Source: Glandiceps talaboti (taxonomy: Eukaryota > Hemichordata > Enteropneusta > Spengelidae). From it: a stretch of 64,000 nucleotides of DNA. How positions within the stretch are numbered: position 1 is the stretch's first letter; the number at the start of each line of letters is the position of its first letter. A model generated the notes under the pieces. It worked only from the letters and a program-made list of their open reading frames with translations. It did no database searches and was not told where the DNA came from. The stretch is from assembly GCF_964340395.1 (NCBI RefSeq), contig NC_135550.1, forward strand, positions 19,695,176-19,759,175, read 5' to 3'. Positions 63,021 to 64,000 of this stretch are shown piece by piece. Made by a program: the position numbers and the translations under genes.

Positions 63021-64000
63021 TGTTGATTGGTTTGTCAAAATATGATAAATCGATAAAGCAGATTTATCAAGGTGATAAGTATAGTCTGTAACAATCATTG
63101 AGCATATTAACGTGTCTACCTTGAGCCTATTGGTCAATGTAACAGGTGTATTATGCACTGATCACTCAACATGACTGGTCTGTACATCTCTGATTGGTCA
63201 GTATATCCCGCCTGCCTGGAGATGATTTGTTGGTGAGAAATCAGTTCTATGATGATCTATTTAATTTGTGAATTTTTGTTGCCAAATTTCCACATCTGAC
63301 TAATGAGATCCCCGACATCTATTTAGTGAATGTTAGAACATTTTGATCCTTGTCACATGCTGTACATGTCATCACATCACATTACATTACATTGAATAAG
63401 GGCAACATTACTTATCTCTAAGTTTCTCATAACTGACTGACCACCCCTATATTTCTCCAATCCAACGAAGTAATTTATACCCTCTACGGCACAATTATAT
63501 TTTTTTTTACATCACTGATGACGACCCCCACAGGCATGTATTTTGGCAAAAAATTATTGTTCACTTCAGAATCTTTAATATAAAAAACAAATGGTTCAAA
63601 GTTAATTTCTGACATTAATTGTCATTTCTTAGTTATCCAGACTTTCAAAATACGATTATGAATTGAAAGTATGACAGACACACACAAACTCACACACACT
63701 TAATCTTTTTTCCACTACTTTTTAACCAACAATCGACTGACCTACCCGTCATTTTTAAGGTGTTAGGATAAGAAAGATAGAAATAATTTAAGGCCACCAA
63801 AAGCTTTGTCTCCAAGAATGAGTAAAATACTAATTGGCCTTATATCTTTTACATTAGATTGTTAACAATCACACATATATACATATGAACATCATTTGTT
63901 GGAAAGCTACAGAACTCCTGCCAAGATACAACCTTTACATTGATAGGGAGCCCTCTGGTGAGCAGTTATTAGTGAACTACCATGTCAGTTTTATAATCTT
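63021..64000. other. Right end of window, nothing supported
   Basis: AT-rich; a short CACA-rich stretch at 63678-63702. No gene or repeat family recognised. Confidence 0.4.

Overview
The window is eukaryotic, AT-rich (roughly two-thirds A+T by eye) and dominated by introns, microsatellites, minisatellites and short inverted-repeat transposons. Exons are short, with GT/AG boundaries, pyrimidine-rich acceptors and AATAAA signals. Nothing looks bacterial, organellar or viral. The spliced protein at the left end has clear animal homology, and the repeat-rich style suits a marine invertebrate, but I cannot name the phylum or species.

Layout. (1) 1-6.8 kb, plus strand: the last six exons of the CEBPZ (Noc1/Mak21-type ribosome-biogenesis factor) gene, read from an acidic/lysine-rich tail through a conserved C-terminus to a stop at 6758 and a poly(A) signal at 6809. 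(2) 7.7-9.3 kb, minus strand: two frame-compatible candidate exons ending in an unusually cysteine-rich segment (tentative). (3) 9.3-15.2 kb: no convincing gene; (TA)n, (TG)n and (CTGT)n tracts and an inverted-repeat MITE. (4) 15.2-39.4 kb, plus strand: a CCAAT/CRE-type promoter and a four-exon gene reconstructed here, coding for an unrecognised helical protein of 100 residues spread over 24 kb; none of its exons exceeds 100 coding bases. A possible alternative last exon lies at 30.5 kb. (5) 40.8-41.0 kb, and more weakly 48.3-48.4 kb, minus strand: candidate terminal exons, the first tail-to-tail with the 100-residue gene and followed by its own poly(A) signal. (6) 41-64 kb: many repeats, including MITEs, a minisatellite grown from one arm of an inverted repeat, a 65-bp satellite, a 146-bp (CCGT)n tract and an ATTGG-rich array.

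The most striking structure is a 2.8-kb foldback-type element at 56211-59019. It has near-identical long terminal inverted repeats, a perfect 6-bp target duplication (GATAAG), and about 45-50 copies of the palindrome TCGTAATTACGA, whose core is the homeodomain dimer site TAATTA. A hammerhead-like/Penelope-like tail motif is embedded inside it.

The genes show no evident functional link. CEBPZ acts in 60S ribosome assembly; the others have no assigned function. All exon calls other than CEBPZ are my own reading of splice sites and frame continuity and would need RNA evidence.
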